Positions 16,650 through 25,875 of a stretch of 58,862 nt of DNA are shown here, one piece after another. Position 1 is the stretch's first letter. Every line of letters begins with the position of its first letter. A program made the position numbers and the translations under genes. This DNA is from Verrucomicrobiota bacterium (lineage in GTDB: Bacteria; Verrucomicrobiota; Verrucomicrobiia; Limisphaerales; BJHT01). The DNA lies in assembly GCA_014193395.1 (NCBI GenBank), contig BJHT01000006.1:1-58862 (forward strand), written 5' to 3'. The notes under the pieces were generated by a model. That model ran no database searches. It was not told where the DNA came from and saw nothing but the letters and a program-made list of their open reading frames with translations.

Positions 16650-18464
16650 ATGACACGCTCCACCGCCGCCGCCACCGTCCTCGTCATCACCCTCATCGCC
16701 TGCACCAGCAACCTTTTAGCCCAAGCTCCGCAGGCCGGAAACTTCTCGGCCGCCGAGCACGAAGTCGCTGAGTTGCGGAATCAAAAGGCGGCGATGCGCG
16801 ATGGAGCGAAGCTGGTCGTGGACCTCTTCCGGCCCGTGGGCGAGGGGCGTTTTCCGGCGATTCTCTGCCAGACGCCCTACAACAAGAACGGCCTCGCCAC
16901 GCGGGCGAAGTGGTTCGCGCAACGCGGCTACATGGTAATCAACACCGACTCGCGCGGGCGCTTCGACTCGGAGGGCGAGTGGGATCCGTTCTCGCCGTTG
17001 CACAAGACCGACGGCTACGACCTCGTCGAGTGGGCCGCGAAACAGCCGTGGTGCGACGGCCGCGTCGGGGCTTACGGACTTTCCTACATGGGCTGGACGC
17101 AGTGGTGGACGGCGTCGCAATCGCCGCCGTCGCTCCAGTGCATCGTGCCCGAGGTCGCGCCGCCGGATCAGTTTTACAATGGGCCGTATCAGAACGGCGT
17201 CCTCGTGTGCTGGGCCGTGGACTGGGCGGGGAACATGGCCAACCGCACGCCGTTCAGCATCGGCAAGGGCGCGTATGGCGGCTTCGCCAGCGGACGCGAG
17301 ACGGCCTATCGCTTCACGCCCTACCTCAAGCTCGATGACCACCGCGGCCACGGTCACACGAAATGGTACGACCAATGGATTCTCCAGAACACCGCCAGCG
17401 GCGAATACTGGCGCGGGATCGCCTACCAAAACCCCGAGAGCTACGCGCGCGTGAAGGTGCCCTCGCTGGCCATCTCGGGCTGGTTCGATGCGAATTTCCC
17501 CGGCACGCCGATGAACTATCTCGCCATGAAACAGCATGGCGGCACGCCCGAGGCGCGGCGTCCGCGGCTAGTGATCGGCCCGTGGGAACACATCATCAAC
17601 CGCAGCCAGAAGGCCGCCGGCGTGGACTTCGGGCCGCAGGCCATCATCAACTGGGATGGCTATGTCTGCCGCTGGTTCGACCAGCATCTCAAGCAGCGCG
17701 ACACCGGCATCCTGAAAGACCCGCCGGTGCACGTCTTCGTGATGGGCCGCAACGAATGGCGCGCCGCCGCCGACTGGCCGCTGCCGGAAACAAAGTTCAC
17801 GAAATATTTCCTCCACAGCGGCGGCCACGCGAACACCGCGACCGGCGACGGCACACTCAGTCCCGTCGCGCCCGCCAACGAACCGCCCGACCTCTACACC
17901 TACGATCCTGAAAATCCCACGCCCTCCGCGGCCTTCGCCAACGGCCACATCGACGGCCCGCGCGACGTGCGCACCAACGCCGCCCGCGCCGACATTCTCT
18001 GCTACACCACGCCGCCGCTCGAAGAGGAAGTCGTGCTCGTCGGCCCCATCACTGCGAAGCTCTACGCCGCCACCAGCGCCCGCGACACCGACTGGATGGT
18101 GCGCTTGATTGACGTGCATCCGGACGGCACCGCCGCCTTTCTCGCCGAGGGCCTGATGCGTGCCCGCCACCGCGACCCGCAGCGCGACGGTGCGTTCAAT
18201 GCCTTTCAACTCAGCACGCTCGAAGCGGGCGCGATTTATCCCTACACGATTGAATTCTGGCGGCCGACCGGAAACGCCTTCGCCAAGGGCCACCGCATCC
18301 GCGTCGAGATTTCCAGCAGCTACTTCCCCTACTACCTGCGCAACCTGAACACGGGCGAAGACAACACCGGCCTTGCCACCAAGCCCGTCGTCGCGCACCA
18401 GACCATTCATCACGACCGCGAGCGCGCCTCGCATCTCGTGCTGCCGGTGATTCCACATCGCTGA
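16650..18464 (+). CDS. Secreted CocE/NonD family hydrolase (S15 X-Pro peptidase-like)
   Basis: The 604-residue protein has a signal peptide (MTRSTAAATVLVITLIACTS, cleavage near LLAQA). The alpha/beta-hydrolase domain follows, with VVDLFRPVGEGRFPAILCQT, NTDSRGRFDSEGEWDP and the nucleophile motif GLSYMGW (Gly-x-Ser-Tyr-x-Gly). The C-terminal third is the jelly-roll typical of the family (PLEEEVVLVGPITAKLYAAT, then RIRVEISSSYFPYY). Family members hydrolyse acyl esters or beta-lactam amides, or release X-Pro dipeptides; the substrate is unknown. Transcribed alone, downstream of an element A copy. Confidence 0.9.
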   Translation: MTRSTAAATVLVITLIACTSNLLAQAPQAGNFSAAEHEVAELRNQKAAMRDGAKLVVDLFRPVGEGRFPAILCQTPYNKNGLATRAKWFAQRGYMVINTDSRGRFDSEGEWDPFSPLHKTDGYDLVEWAAKQPWCDGRVGAYGLSYMGWTQWWTASQSPPSLQCIVPEVAPPDQFYNGPYQNGVLVCWAVDWAGNMANRTPFSIGKGAYGGFASGRETAYRFTPYLKLDDHRGHGHTKWYDQWILQNTASGEYWRGIAYQNPESYARVKVPSLAISGWFDANFPGTPMNYLAMKQHGGTPEARRPRLVIGPWEHIINRSQKAAGVDFGPQAIINWDGYVCRWFDQHLKQRDTGILKDPPVHVFVMGRNEWRAAADWPLPETKFTKYFLHSGGHANTATGDGTLSPVAPANEPPDLYTYDPENPTPSAAFANGHIDGPRDVRTNAARADILCYTTPPLEEEVVLVGPITAKLYAATSARDTDWMVRLIDVHPDGTAAFLAEGLMRARHRDPQRDGAFNAFQLSTLEAGAIYPYTIEFWRPTGNAFAKGHRIRVEISSSYFPYYLRNLNTGEDNTGLATKPVVAHQTIHHDRERASHLVLPVIPHR

Positions 18465-18478
18465 GGGCGCGCACGAAA

Positions 18479-18555
18479 GTAGCCGACGAGACGACGCGAC
18501 GGGGCGGAGCAACTTACAGCTCGAGGTCGTCCGCCTCCCGCCGTCGGCGGGCACA
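18479..18555. repeat. Degenerate GTAGCCGACG-type repeat
   Basis: GTAGCCGACGAGACGACGCG at the left and CCGCCTCCCGCCGTCGGCGG GCACA at the right resemble a decayed copy of the 78-base unit seen in the cyclase gene, with similar length. Pairing is imperfect. It follows the CocE stop codon. Confidence 0.45.
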
Positions 18556-18710
18556 GCGCAACGCGCCCGCGCCCTGTCCCCGTTCACGCCGGCAAATCAT
18601 CAGGCGGAAGCAAGCTGGCCGGTAGGATGGCGAGCCAGGCAATCAGCCCCGCTGAAGCCCGCCCCGCTCTTGCATTCGCCCAATGCCCGCCATTCAATCG
18701 TCCCAACATC

Positions 18711-19097
18711 ATGACCACCATTTCCCATCCCCGCCTGCCGGACACCCCCACGTCGCACCTGCCGTTCAGCCCCGTCATCGTGGCGGGCGATTTTGTTTTT
18801 GTCTCCGGCCAGGCCTCGGTGGATGCGCAGGGGCAGATCGTGAGCGAATCCTTCGAGGGCGAATTCCGGCGCTCGGTCGAGAACCTGCGGCAGGTGCTGG
18901 CCGCCGCGGGCTGCACGCTGGCGGATGTGATCCAGACGCGGAACTACGTGCGCGAGGCGGCGGATCTGCCGCTCTACAATCAGCTTTATCGCGAGTATTT
19001 CTTCGCGCCGTTTCCGACGCGCACCACCATCACCAACTGCCTGCCGCCCGCGCTGAAATATGAGATCGAAGCGGTGGCGGTGAAGCGGTCGAAGTGA
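18711..19097 (+). CDS. RidA family (reactive imine/enamine deaminase-like) protein
   Basis: This 128-residue protein has the YjgF/YER057c/UK114 signatures: FSPVIVAGDFVFVSGQ at the start, VENLRQVLAAAGCTLADVIQ in the middle, and FPTRTTITNCLPPALKYEIE at the end. RidA hydrolyses 2-aminoacrylate and other enamines. The catalytic Arg expected near residue 105 is present in the PTRTT segment. ATG 18711 gives the standard family length; upstream in-frame codons add unlikely sequence. The stop overlaps a GTG that opens the next frame, so the metallo-beta-lactamase gene is probably coupled. Cytoplasmic. Confidence 0.88.
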   Translation: MTTISHPRLPDTPTSHLPFSPVIVAGDFVFVSGQASVDAQGQIVSESFEGEFRRSVENLRQVLAAAGCTLADVIQTRNYVREAADLPLYNQLYREYFFAPFPTRTTITNCLPPALKYEIEAVAVKRSK

Positions 19098-21364
19098 GGG
19101 CAATGCTGCTTGGAGATTTCAGTGCCACCTTGAGACCGAACTCCCCGGCAGAAGTCGGGCGAAGCCCGGCGGACCGGGGAGCGCACGCGGCCCGCGTGCC
19201 GTTTTCGGCGGCCCGCCGAAAACTTCGTAACACTTACTTTCGCCCGCGGCAGGAAAGGCCGACCAGGCAACGACGGTTTGGGCGGGCCGCCCAAATGGGC
19301 ACGCGGGCCGCGTGCGCTCCCCGGACGGCTCCGCGACGGCGACCGGGCGCGTGGCTGGCGCTGGTGCTCTGGCTGGCGAGTTTCGCAGTCAGTGGTGCAG
19401 CGGCCGACGGCTGGCGGGAGCTCGCGCCGGGCGTGCTGCGCGCGGCGGGGATGCCCGCGGGTTACGCGCTCACGGACGGCGCGGCGGCGGTGCTCATCGG
19501 CGCGCCACGTAGCAGCGATCGCGCGGCGCTGCGGGCCCGCGGGCTGACGGTCGAGCTGGCGCTGCTCACGCATCATCATCGCGACAGTTGCGAGCAGGCG
19601 GCGGACTGGGTGCGTGAAGGCGTGCCGGTGCGTGCCGGCAAAATGTCCGCGGCGTGGCTGAGTCCCGAGGCAGTGGCGAACTTCTGGGACAAGTCGATGC
19701 CACGCGCCACACCCGGAAGATTCCCGCCGTTGTTCGAGCGGTTCTGGGGGCAGTGGAATTACTTCGTGCAACCGGCGGGAAGCGCCGGGGTGAGTTTTGA
19801 TCTCGAGGACGGCGCGGTGATTGCGTGGCGCGGCTGGCGCATCGAGGTCGTCGCCACGCCGGGGCACAGCCGGGATCATCTCGCATTTGTCGCGCGGCGG
19901 GGAACGTCGGAACAGGGGCGGGGACAGCTTGTCCCCGCAACGCCAGTGGGGACGAGCCGTCCCCACCCCGAGGGTCAGGGCTCGGACGCGCCGGTCGTGG
20001 TGTTTTGCGGCGATGCGCTGGCGGCGGCCGGGAAGATCTGGGCGCCGTTCACGCTCGACTGGCATCATGTGAACAGTGACGGCCAGCAGGCGGCATCGGA
20101 CTCGTTGCGACGGCTGGCGGCGACGCGCCCAACGCTGCTCTGTCCCGAACACGGCGATGCGATTCTTACTAACACTGTCGCGGCCCTGACACTTACGGCG
20201 GAGCGCTTGGAGCGGCTCGCGTTGTTGAAGAGTTTCGAGCGCTACACAAAGGAGAGCGTCGGCGAACCGCCGGCGTATTCCTTTCTCGCGATCGACCAAG
20301 TGGCGTCGCCGAATCCGCAGGGGAATCCGCAGCCGTGGACGCGGCTGTTGCCGCATTTGTATCTGACCGGCAACACCTACGCGCTGGCCTCCAAGGACGG
20401 CCCGGTGCTGCTGGTCGATGCGTACAGTTTGAATCTCACGCAGCGCGTCGCCGAACTGAAACGCGACTTCGGCCTCGGCCCGGTCGAGGTGGTGACGGTG
20501 AGCCACGCGCACAACGATCATTACACGGGCATCTTCGCGCTCGCCGAACGCGAGCGGTTCGCCGTGTGGGCGCTGGATCGCATTGCCGACGTGATCAGCG
20601 ATCCGTGGCGCTTTCGCGCGCCGTATGTGGACGCGCGGCCGGTGAGCGTGGCGCGGCGGCTGGCGGACGGCGAAGAGGTGGCGTGGCGCGAGTATCGGCT
20701 GCGGGCGAGGCATCATCCGGGGCAGACGATTTTCGGCATGGGGCTGGAGGTGACGGTGGATGGGAAGCGCTGCGTGTTCACCGGCGACAACTTTTATCAC
20801 GCCGGCCAATACACGGGCAGCGGCGGGTGGTCGGCCTTGAACCGCGGCCTGCCGCGCGGCTACGAGCGCACGGCGCGGCGCATTCTCGAGGCACGCCCGG
20901 ACTGGATGCTCGCGGAACATGGCGGCGCGTTCGCCTTCAACGAGGAGGATTTTCGGCGGCGCGTGCGCTGGGCGGTGGACGCGGCGGTGGCGGCGGATGC
21001 GATCTCGCTCAGCGGCGATCACGAGTGGGACTGGGACCTGCATCGCGTGCGTGTGGAGCCGCACATCGCCGCGGTGGGCGCGGGAAAAAAGCTCACCGCG
21101 GAATTGGTCGTGACGAATCCGTCCGCGCGCGAACGGCGGTTCAAGGTGCGACTGGCGCGGCCGGAAATTATCGAGGCAGTGGAGGCGGAGATCGTCGTCG
21201 CGGCCGGAGCGGAAAAACGGCAGGCATTGGCCTTCGCGCTGGCTCCCGGAATTCCCGCCGGACGCCACATCGTCCCCGGCGACGTGCAAGTCGATGGCGA
21301 AGCCGACCCGGTGGATTTGTTTTTCGTGGTGATCGTGCCGGAAGTGGCCGGGAGCGGGCGGTGA
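19094..21364 (+). CDS. Secreted protein with two metallo-beta-lactamase-fold domains; N-terminus invaded by a repeat
   Basis: From the GTG overlapping the ridA stop the frame gives 756 residues. A hydrophobic signal core (WLALVLWLASFAVSGAAA) lies only at about residues 87-104, because element C (19174-19324) occupies the preceding codons. An internal ATG at 19295, inside the repeat, would give 689 residues with a normal signal. The first MBL domain has THHHRDSCEQA, lacking the last His of HxHxDH, with PGHSRDH later. The second has the full SHAHNDHYTG, then HHPGQT and FTGDNFYH. A third region (about 655-745) is a beta domain. A loop in the first domain holds two repeat palindromes (19918-19966). 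The substrate is unknown; export is predicted. Confidence 0.75.
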   Translation: MRAMLLGDFSATLRPNSPAEVGRSPADRGAHAARVPFSAARRKLRNTYFRPRQERPTRQRRFGRAAQMGTRAACAPRTAPRRRPGAWLALVLWLASFAVSGAAADGWRELAPGVLRAAGMPAGYALTDGAAAVLIGAPRSSDRAALRARGLTVELALLTHHHRDSCEQAADWVREGVPVRAGKMSAAWLSPEAVANFWDKSMPRATPGRFPPLFERFWGQWNYFVQPAGSAGVSFDLEDGAVIAWRGWRIEVVATPGHSRDHLAFVARRGTSEQGRGQLVPATPVGTSRPHPEGQGSDAPVVVFCGDALAAAGKIWAPFTLDWHHVNSDGQQAASDSLRRLAATRPTLLCPEHGDAILTNTVAALTLTAERLERLALLKSFERYTKESVGEPPAYSFLAIDQVASPNPQGNPQPWTRLLPHLYLTGNTYALASKDGPVLLVDAYSLNLTQRVAELKRDFGLGPVEVVTVSHAHNDHYTGIFALAERERFAVWALDRIADVISDPWRFRAPYVDARPVSVARRLADGEEVAWREYRLRARHHPGQTIFGMGLEVTVDGKRCVFTGDNFYHAGQYTGSGGWSALNRGLPRGYERTARRILEARPDWMLAEHGGAFAFNEEDFRRRVRWAVDAAVAADAISLSGDHEWDWDLHRVRVEPHIAAVGAGKKLTAELVVTNPSARERRFKVRLARPEIIEAVEAEIVVAAGAEKRQALAFALAPGIPAGRHIVPGDVQVDGEADPVDLFFVVIVPEVAGSGR
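19174..19324. repeat. Element C copy 1 (GGGGAGCGCACGCGGCCCGCGTG)
   Basis: Outer arms GGGGAGCGCACGCGGCCCGC and GCGGGCCGCGTGCGCTCCCC pair. Inside are two hairpins, GTTTTCGGCGGCCCGCCGAA AAC and TTTGGGCGGGCCGCCCAAA. Further upstream GTCGGGCGAAGCCCGGC adds a third stem. The element is colinear with the copy at 29765-29940, read from the other strand. It lies inside the open reading frame of the metallo-beta-lactamase gene, encoding RGAHAARVPFSAARRKLR and RRFGRAAQMGTRAACAP. Confidence 0.88.
19918..19966. repeat. Paired GGGGACAGCTTGTCCCC palindromes within a gene
   Basis: Two 21-base palindromes, GCGGGGACAGCTTGTCCCCG C (19918-19938) and GTGGGGACGAGCCGTCCCCA C (19946-19966), stand seven bases apart in the first metallo-beta-lactamase domain. 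They encode part of RGTSEQGRGQLVPATPVGTS, a polar loop between the PGHSRDH and FCGDAL motifs. A related palindrome lies at 46649-46669. Confidence 0.75.
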
Positions 21365-21914
21365 GCCGCAATCCAAAGAGCGCGGCTCTCTCCCTCTGTA
21401 CTACAATTCTTCAGAATCCTCGCGCGCCGCGAGGATTTTACGGTCGCACAGACGGCCGGTTCAGCCCGCTCCCAATTCGTCCCTTCCCATTCCTTTGCCC
21501 CAAATTCCCTTGCCCAACTCGGCCGAACTCACGAACCGCTGCCGCCGGCACTACCCACCGCGCGTCTGCCGTACGAGCCAGGGCATTCCCAGCGGCTCCT
21601 TCCCGCTCTGCGTTCCTTCCGATCTCTGCGGTGTTCCACTCCGCGCCCCCACGGTCGGAGCGTTTTCTGAATACACCGCAGAGATCGGAAGGAACGCAGA
21701 GCGGGGAAGGGCAGACGCGCGCGCACCGCGTACTCAAAACGGAGGCTGTCAGAGTTTTCCATCCACCTTGCCGCCCCATGTGCTCTGCGTTGGTTGCGGC
21801 CCCGCCGCCCTGTGTCCATCGTGTCTCGGTGGTCCTTCCCGCGGGTGCGAGTGCAGGGACACCGCTTCCGAAAATCCATGTTCCCTCCGCGTTCCATCCG
21901 TGGCAAAAACTCCC
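21365..21914. other. 550-base intergenic region, repeats only
   Basis: No convincing gene was seen here. An open frame runs in from 21495, but its sequence is low-complexity and repeat-derived. The region holds a long inverted repeat at 21602-21705, a lone arm of the CTGTGTTCATCGTGTCTCTG family near 21808-21832, and CCTCCGCGTTCCATCCGTGG text-like words just before the next start codon. Confidence 0.6.
21602..21705. repeat. Inverted repeat with CGCAGAGATCGGAAGGAACG arms
   Basis: The left arm (21602-21636, CCCGCTCTGCGTTCCTTCCG and onward) is the complement of the right arm (21669-21705, ending GGAAGGAACGCAGAGCGGG) over 32 uninterrupted bases, plus a few more after a two-base bulge. The 32-base loop has its own CTCCG/CGGAG stem. 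It would fold as one very stable hairpin. Confidence 0.88.
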
Positions 21915-23654
21915 ATGCAAATTCTCAAACCGCTCCTCCTGCTCGCCTCCCTGCTCGTCGTCTCGAATGTCCGCGCGGCGGATGATTACAAGCCCGGCCC
22001 CGATTCGCTGCCGCAGCCGGGCGTGCCGAAGGGCGAAACGATCAAGGGCACGTTCGACCAGAGCAAGGTCTTCCCCGGCACGACGCGCGATTACACGGTG
22101 TATCTGCCGCAGCAACTGGACCGGACGAAGCCCGCGCCGGTGATGGTGTTGCAGGACGGCGGCGGATTCAGCGCGCCGGTGGTGTTCGACAATCTGATTC
22201 ACAAAAAGGAAATCCCGACGCTCGTGGGGGTGTTCGTGATGCACGGCCGCGTGAAGGCCACCTCGACCAACGCGCTGGACCGCTTCAACCGCAGCTACGA
22301 ATACGACGGCCTCGGCGGAGATTACGCAAAATTCCTGCTCGATGAACTGCTGCCGTTCATCGCGACCAAGCACGGCGTGAAGCTCACCACCAACGGCACC
22401 GACCGCGCGATTGGCGGCGCGAGCAGCGGGGCGATCGCGGCGTTCACGGCGGCCTGGGAGCGGCCCGACGCGTTCACCCGCGTGTTCAGCGCCATCGGCA
22501 CGTATGTCGGACTGCGCGGCGGCAATGTGTATCCGACCTTGGTGCGGAAAGTGGAGCCGAAGCCGATCCGCGTTTATTTGCAGGATGGTTCGGCGGATCA
22601 AAACATCTATGGCGGTGACTGGTGGAAGGCGAACGAGGAACTGGAACGCGCGCTGAAGTTTGCCGGCTACGAGGTGGAGCACGCGTGGGGCGACGGCGGC
22701 CACAACGGCAAGCACGGCACGGCGGTGTTTCCCGATGCGCTGCGCTGGCTGTGGAAGGACTGGCCGGCGTTGCCGAAGGCCGGGCTGGGTTCGCCGCAGC
22801 TCAGGGAAGTGCTGCTGCCCGGCGAGGACTGGCAGCTTGTGGCCGAGGGGTACAAATTCACCGAAGGCCCGGTCGCCAACGCGAAGGGCGAGGTTTTCTT
22901 CAACGACATCCCCAACAGCAAGACCTACAAGATCGCGCTGAATAGCGGCGTCACGGAGTTCCTAGCCGACTCGAAGCGCGGCAACGGGCTGGCATTCGGC
23001 CCGGACGGGACGCTCTACGCCGTGGCGATGGGCGAGAAGAAAATCCTGGCCTACGACGCGACCGGAAAAGCCACGGTGATCGCCGAGGGATTTCAGGGGA
23101 ACGACATCGTGGTGCGGCAGGACGGCTTGATCTACGTCACGGAGCCCAACTGGAGCGGCGCCAACACCAACACCGGGCAGGTGTGGCTCATCCGGCCCGG
23201 CGGCGCGAAACAGGTGGTGGACACGGGGCTGAAGTTCGCCAACGGGCTGACGCTCTCGCCCGATCAGAGCCTGCTCTACGTGGCCGACAGCCGGACGCAC
23301 TGGGTTTACAGCTATCAGATCGCGGCGGATGGCACGCTGAAACACAAGCAGCGCTATTATCATCTGCATGTGCCCGACACCGCAGACGACAGCGGCGCGG
23401 ACGGCATGCGCGTGGATCGTGACGGACGGCTGTATGTCGCGACGCGGATGGGATTGCAGGTGTGCGATCAGGCGGGGCGCGTGAACTTCATCATCCCGAC
23501 GCCGAACGGGAAGGTGTCGAATCTCACGTTTGGCGGAGAGAACAATGACACGCTCTACGCGACGTGCGGCGACAAGGTTTTCAAACGCAAGGTGAAGGTC
23601 AAAGGCGCGCACGCCTGGCAGGCCCCGAACAAGCCCGCGAATCCGCGGCTGTGA
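21915..23654 (+). CDS. Secreted fusion of an esterase (Fes/esterase D-like) and an SMP-30/gluconolactonase propeller
   Basis: ATG 21915 gives 579 residues with a signal peptide (MQILKPLLLLASLLVVSNVR, cleavage near AAD). Residues about 40-290 are an alpha/beta-hydrolase of the enterochelin-esterase type: YTVYLPQQLD, PVMVLQDGGGF, then the nucleophile in GGASSGAIAAF and a His in GDGGHNGKHG. Residues about 300-570 are a six-bladed SMP-30/gluconolactonase/LRE-like propeller: EGPVANAKGEVFFNDI, NGLAFGPDGTLYAV, GNDIVVRQDGLIYV, ANGLTLSPDQSLLYVAD, GADGMRVDRDGRLYVAT. The fusion suggests release and then opening of a sugar ester or lactone outside the cytoplasm. Transcribed alone between repeat-rich gaps. 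Confidence 0.85.
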   Translation: MQILKPLLLLASLLVVSNVRAADDYKPGPDSLPQPGVPKGETIKGTFDQSKVFPGTTRDYTVYLPQQLDRTKPAPVMVLQDGGGFSAPVVFDNLIHKKEIPTLVGVFVMHGRVKATSTNALDRFNRSYEYDGLGGDYAKFLLDELLPFIATKHGVKLTTNGTDRAIGGASSGAIAAFTAAWERPDAFTRVFSAIGTYVGLRGGNVYPTLVRKVEPKPIRVYLQDGSADQNIYGGDWWKANEELERALKFAGYEVEHAWGDGGHNGKHGTAVFPDALRWLWKDWPALPKAGLGSPQLREVLLPGEDWQLVAEGYKFTEGPVANAKGEVFFNDIPNSKTYKIALNSGVTEFLADSKRGNGLAFGPDGTLYAVAMGEKKILAYDATGKATVIAEGFQGNDIVVRQDGLIYVTEPNWSGANTNTGQVWLIRPGGAKQVVDTGLKFANGLTLSPDQSLLYVADSRTHWVYSYQIAADGTLKHKQRYYHLHVPDTADDSGADGMRVDRDGRLYVATRMGLQVCDQAGRVNFIIPTPNGKVSNLTFGGENNDTLYATCGDKVFKRKVKVKGAHAWQAPNKPANPRL

Positions 23655-23695
23655 CCGGCGGAGCGGTGAGGCGCGAGCCGTTCGCGCCCCCGCCC

Positions 23696-23875
23696 TTGTA
23701 GGAGTCGAGGTGACGAGACTCTTGCCTCCTTCCGCGCGCGGCCCGTTTCCAACCGCCGCAGCCCGCGCCGTGAAACCGCGCTCCGGTGCCACGCTCTCTG
23801 ACCCAGTCAGGTACAAGGACTCAGGCCGCGTTTCGCGTGGAAAAGGTGAGAGTCTCGTGACCTCGACTCCTACAA
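23696..23875. repeat. Element B copy (TTGTAGGAGTCGAGG...CCTCGACTCCTACAA)
   Basis: The outer arms TTGTAGGAGTCGAGGTGACG AGACTCT and AGAGTCTCGTGACCTCGACT CCTACAA pair almost perfectly. The 180-base unit carries CCTCCTTCCGCG near the left arm, a block shared with the copy at 28329-28508. Confidence 0.88.
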
Positions 23876-23907
23876 GCGGCGGAGCGCGGAGCCGCCACTC
23901 TTTTCTT

Positions 23908-24074
23908 GGTAGGAGCCGACGTGAGGAGAACCCGAGCGCCAAAAAAAAGGCGCAGCATGGGCCCATCGTACCCAATAAAGGGAGGGGGGTACGTTGGCAG
24001 TCTCTGACTTTTTCTGCGCGAACAGCGTGTTTGGGAAAAAGGAGGTTAGAGCCTCCTCACGTCGGCTCCTACAA
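23908..24074. repeat. Element B copy, GTAGGAGCCGACGTGAGGAG variant
   Basis: The left arm GTAGGAGCCGACGTGAGGAG pairs with CTCCTCACGTCGGCTCCTAC at the right. The interior has GTACGTTGGCAGTCTCTGAC TTTTTCTGCG, which recurs as AGTACGTTGGCAAGCTCTGA in the copy at 35938-36394. It lies 33 bases after the previous copy and just before the 3' end of ruvB. Confidence 0.85.
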
Positions 24075-24092
24075 GTGCCGCTGCCAGTGCCG

Positions 24093-25112
24093 TTACAGCA
24101 GCTTCGCCTGCGCGCCGCCGAGGGGTTTGAGTCCGAGACGCTGGTAGCTTAACTCCGTGGCGATGCGGCCCTGAGAGGTGCGGTTCAAGTAACCCTCCAT
24201 GATGAGATACGGCTCATAGACTTCCTCGATCGTGTCCGGTTCCTCGCCCACCGCGACGGCGAGGGAGTTCACGCCAACGGGGCCGCCGGAGAATTTCAGG
24301 ATGATCGTTTCGAGGATGCGCTTGTCCATTTCATCCAAGCCGTGCTGGTCGATCTCGAGCATCGCCAGGGCGAGGTCGGCGATGGGCGCGGTGATGCGGC
24401 CGTCGCCGCGGACCTGGGCGTAGTCGCGGACGCGGCGGAGGAGATTGTTCGAGATGCGCGGAGTGCCGCGGCTGCGGCGGGCGATCTCGTGCGCGCCCGC
24501 GGGCTCGATCTCGATGTTGAGCAGGTGGGCGGAGCGGGTGACGATTTTTTCGAGCTGCTCGGTTTGGTAATAGTCGAGGCGCTCGCGGATGCCGAACCGG
24601 GTGAGCAACGGCGCGGTGAGCAACCCGCTGCGCGTGGTCGCGCCGATCAGCGTGAAGCGCGGCAAACTCAGGCGCACGCTGCGGGCGTTAGGCCCCTGGT
24701 CGATGATGATGTCGAGTTTGAAGTCTTCCATCGCGGGGTAGAGATACTCCTCGATGGTTTTCTGGAGCCGGTGGATTTCGTCGATGAACAGCACGTCGCC
24801 CGCCTCGAGGTTGGTGAGCAATCCCGCGAGGTCGCCGGCTTTCTCGATGGTCGGGCCGCTGGTGGCCTTGAGACTGCCGCCCATGGCCTTGGCGATGATG
24901 TTGGCGATGGTGGTTTTGCCGAGTCCCGGCGGGCCGCTGAGGAGAATATGGTCGAGGCATTCCTTGCGCTGCTGCGCGGCCTGGACGGCGATTTCGAGGC
25001 GTTCCTTGACCCTGGCCTGACCGGTGAAATCGGAAAACAGCGACGGCCGCAGCGTCATCTCGAGCGCCACGTCCGGCTTGGTCAACACATCGGTCACGAT
25101 CCGCTCAGGCAT
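24093..25112 (-). CDS. ruvB: Holliday junction branch migration ATPase RuvB
   Basis: The 339-residue protein is a full-length Ruv[13 protein letters not shown], Walker [10 protein letters not shown] at 60-68, Walker B LFIDEIHR with Asp111, sensor 1 [22 protein letters not shown], and the C-terminal winged helix ([20 protein letters not shown], then [13 protein letters not shown]). It drives branch migration with RuvA. Start ATG 25112 gives the standard N-terminus; the frame stays open for 300 bases upstream, but that sequence is the antisense of the next gene pair. No ruvA or ruvC is adjacent. The neighbouring VapBC pair is divergent. Confidence 0.97.
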   Translation of the reverse strand: MPERIVTDVLTKPDVALEMTLRPSLFSDFTGQARVKERLEIAVQAAQQRKECLDHILLSGPPGLGKTTIANIIAKAMGGSLKATSGPTIEKAGDLAGLLTNLEAGDVLFIDEIHRLQKTIEEYLYPAMEDFKLDIIIDQGPNARSVRLSLPRFTLIGATTRSGLLTAPLLTRFGIRERLDYYQTEQLEKIVTRSAHLLNIEIEPAGAHEIARRSRGTPRISNNLLRRVRDYAQVRGDGRITAPIADLALAMLEIDQHGLDEMDKRILETIILKFSGGPVGVNSLAVAVGEEPDTIEEVYEPYLIMEGYLNRTSQGRIATELSYQRLGLKPLGGAQAKLL

Positions 25113-25223
25113 GGCGGCGAGGATGCTAACTGTGAGACCGTGCGGCAAGGGGTGAATTGCGCGACTGCTCATGCTAACAATCCCCCGATTGCCAATGCCC
25201 TTCCTCATTGCTAGTCTCGAACC

Positions 25224-25451
25224 GTGACTGCCATTGCCGCTGAACTGGATCAAAAGCTTCAAAGCTTCGACGCCGAGACTGCGGCCTCGGTGGAGCGCTT
25301 GGTGCGTGATATTCTCCTGCAGGCCGAACAAAAAACGAAACCCGCCGCGCCGTTGCCGTTGGCATTTTGGCAAAAGCTGAGGGCTGAGTGGGGCGACGAG
25401 CCGTTCGAGCGCCCGCCGCAAGGAGAATTCGAGAAGCGCGAGGATTGGTGA
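25224..25451 (+). CDS. Antitoxin of a VapBC-type pair
   Basis: The 75-residue protein ([20 protein letters not shown] onward) is mostly helical and acidic. The C-terminal [20 protein letters not shown] is the kind of extended tail that binds PIN toxins. It lacks an obvious AbrB or RHH motif, so the subfamily is not clear. The stop shares one base with the toxin start (TGATG), the usual coupling in these modules. The call rests mainly on this arrangement. Confidence 0.65.
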   Translation: MTAIAAELDQKLQSFDAETAASVERLVRDILLQAEQKTKPAAPLPLAFWQKLRAEWGDEPFERPPQGEFEKREDW

Positions 25452-25855
25452 TGGCCTGGCTTCTCGATACCAACGCCTGGATAACCCACCTCAAACAACC
25501 CGGTGGGCCACTGGAGCAACGGCTGTCCCACGTTCTGGCAACGGACATCTTGCTCTGCTCGGTCGTAAAAGCCGAACTCTGGCACGGTGTCCATAAGTAC
25601 GAGCGCAGGGAACGGCGACTGATGGTCCTGGCCGCTCTCTTCCAGCAATTCAGATCGCTCCCCTTCGATGATGATGCGGCCTGGCATTACGGCGAAATCA
25701 GGCACGAGCTTGAAATCCAAGGGCGCGTGATCGGCCCCAACGATCTAAAGATCGCGGCTATCTGCCGTGCTCGAGGAATTATTCTTGTGAGCGCCAACAT
25801 GAATGAATTCGGCCGCGTCGCCGGGCTGGACGTTGAGGATTGGACGAAGCCGTAG
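25451..25855 (+). CDS. vapC: PIN-domain ribonuclease toxin (VapC)
   Basis: The 134-residue protein has the four PIN acidic positions: Asp in LLDTNAWI near the start, Glu in VVKAELWHG, Asp in [12 protein letters not shown], and the late VSANMNEF segment. Family members cleave tRNA or rRNA when freed from the antitoxin. The length and motifs are intact, unlike the PIN gene at 2133-2540. ATG 25451 overlaps the antitoxin stop by one base. Confidence 0.88.
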   Translation: MAWLLDTNAWITHLKQPGGPLEQRLSHVLATDILLCSVVKAELWHGVHKYERRERRLMVLAALFQQFRSLPFDDDAAWHYGEIRHELEIQGRVIGPNDLKIAAICRARGIILVSANMNEFGRVAGLDVEDWTKP

Positions 25856-25875
25856 GTGCGATACGGTCCGTCCTC

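Noticed and set aside
18986..21376. A 796-codon minus-strand open frame opposite the metallo-beta-lactamase gene
   Set aside because: Its translation is rich in Arg, His and Pro with no domain, while the plus strand has clear MBL motifs. It is a frame kept open by high GC.
21495..21914. A 140-residue N-terminal extension of the esterase fusion
   Set aside because: It is repeat-derived and Cys/Pro/Arg-rich, and it would bury the signal peptide that begins at ATG 21915.
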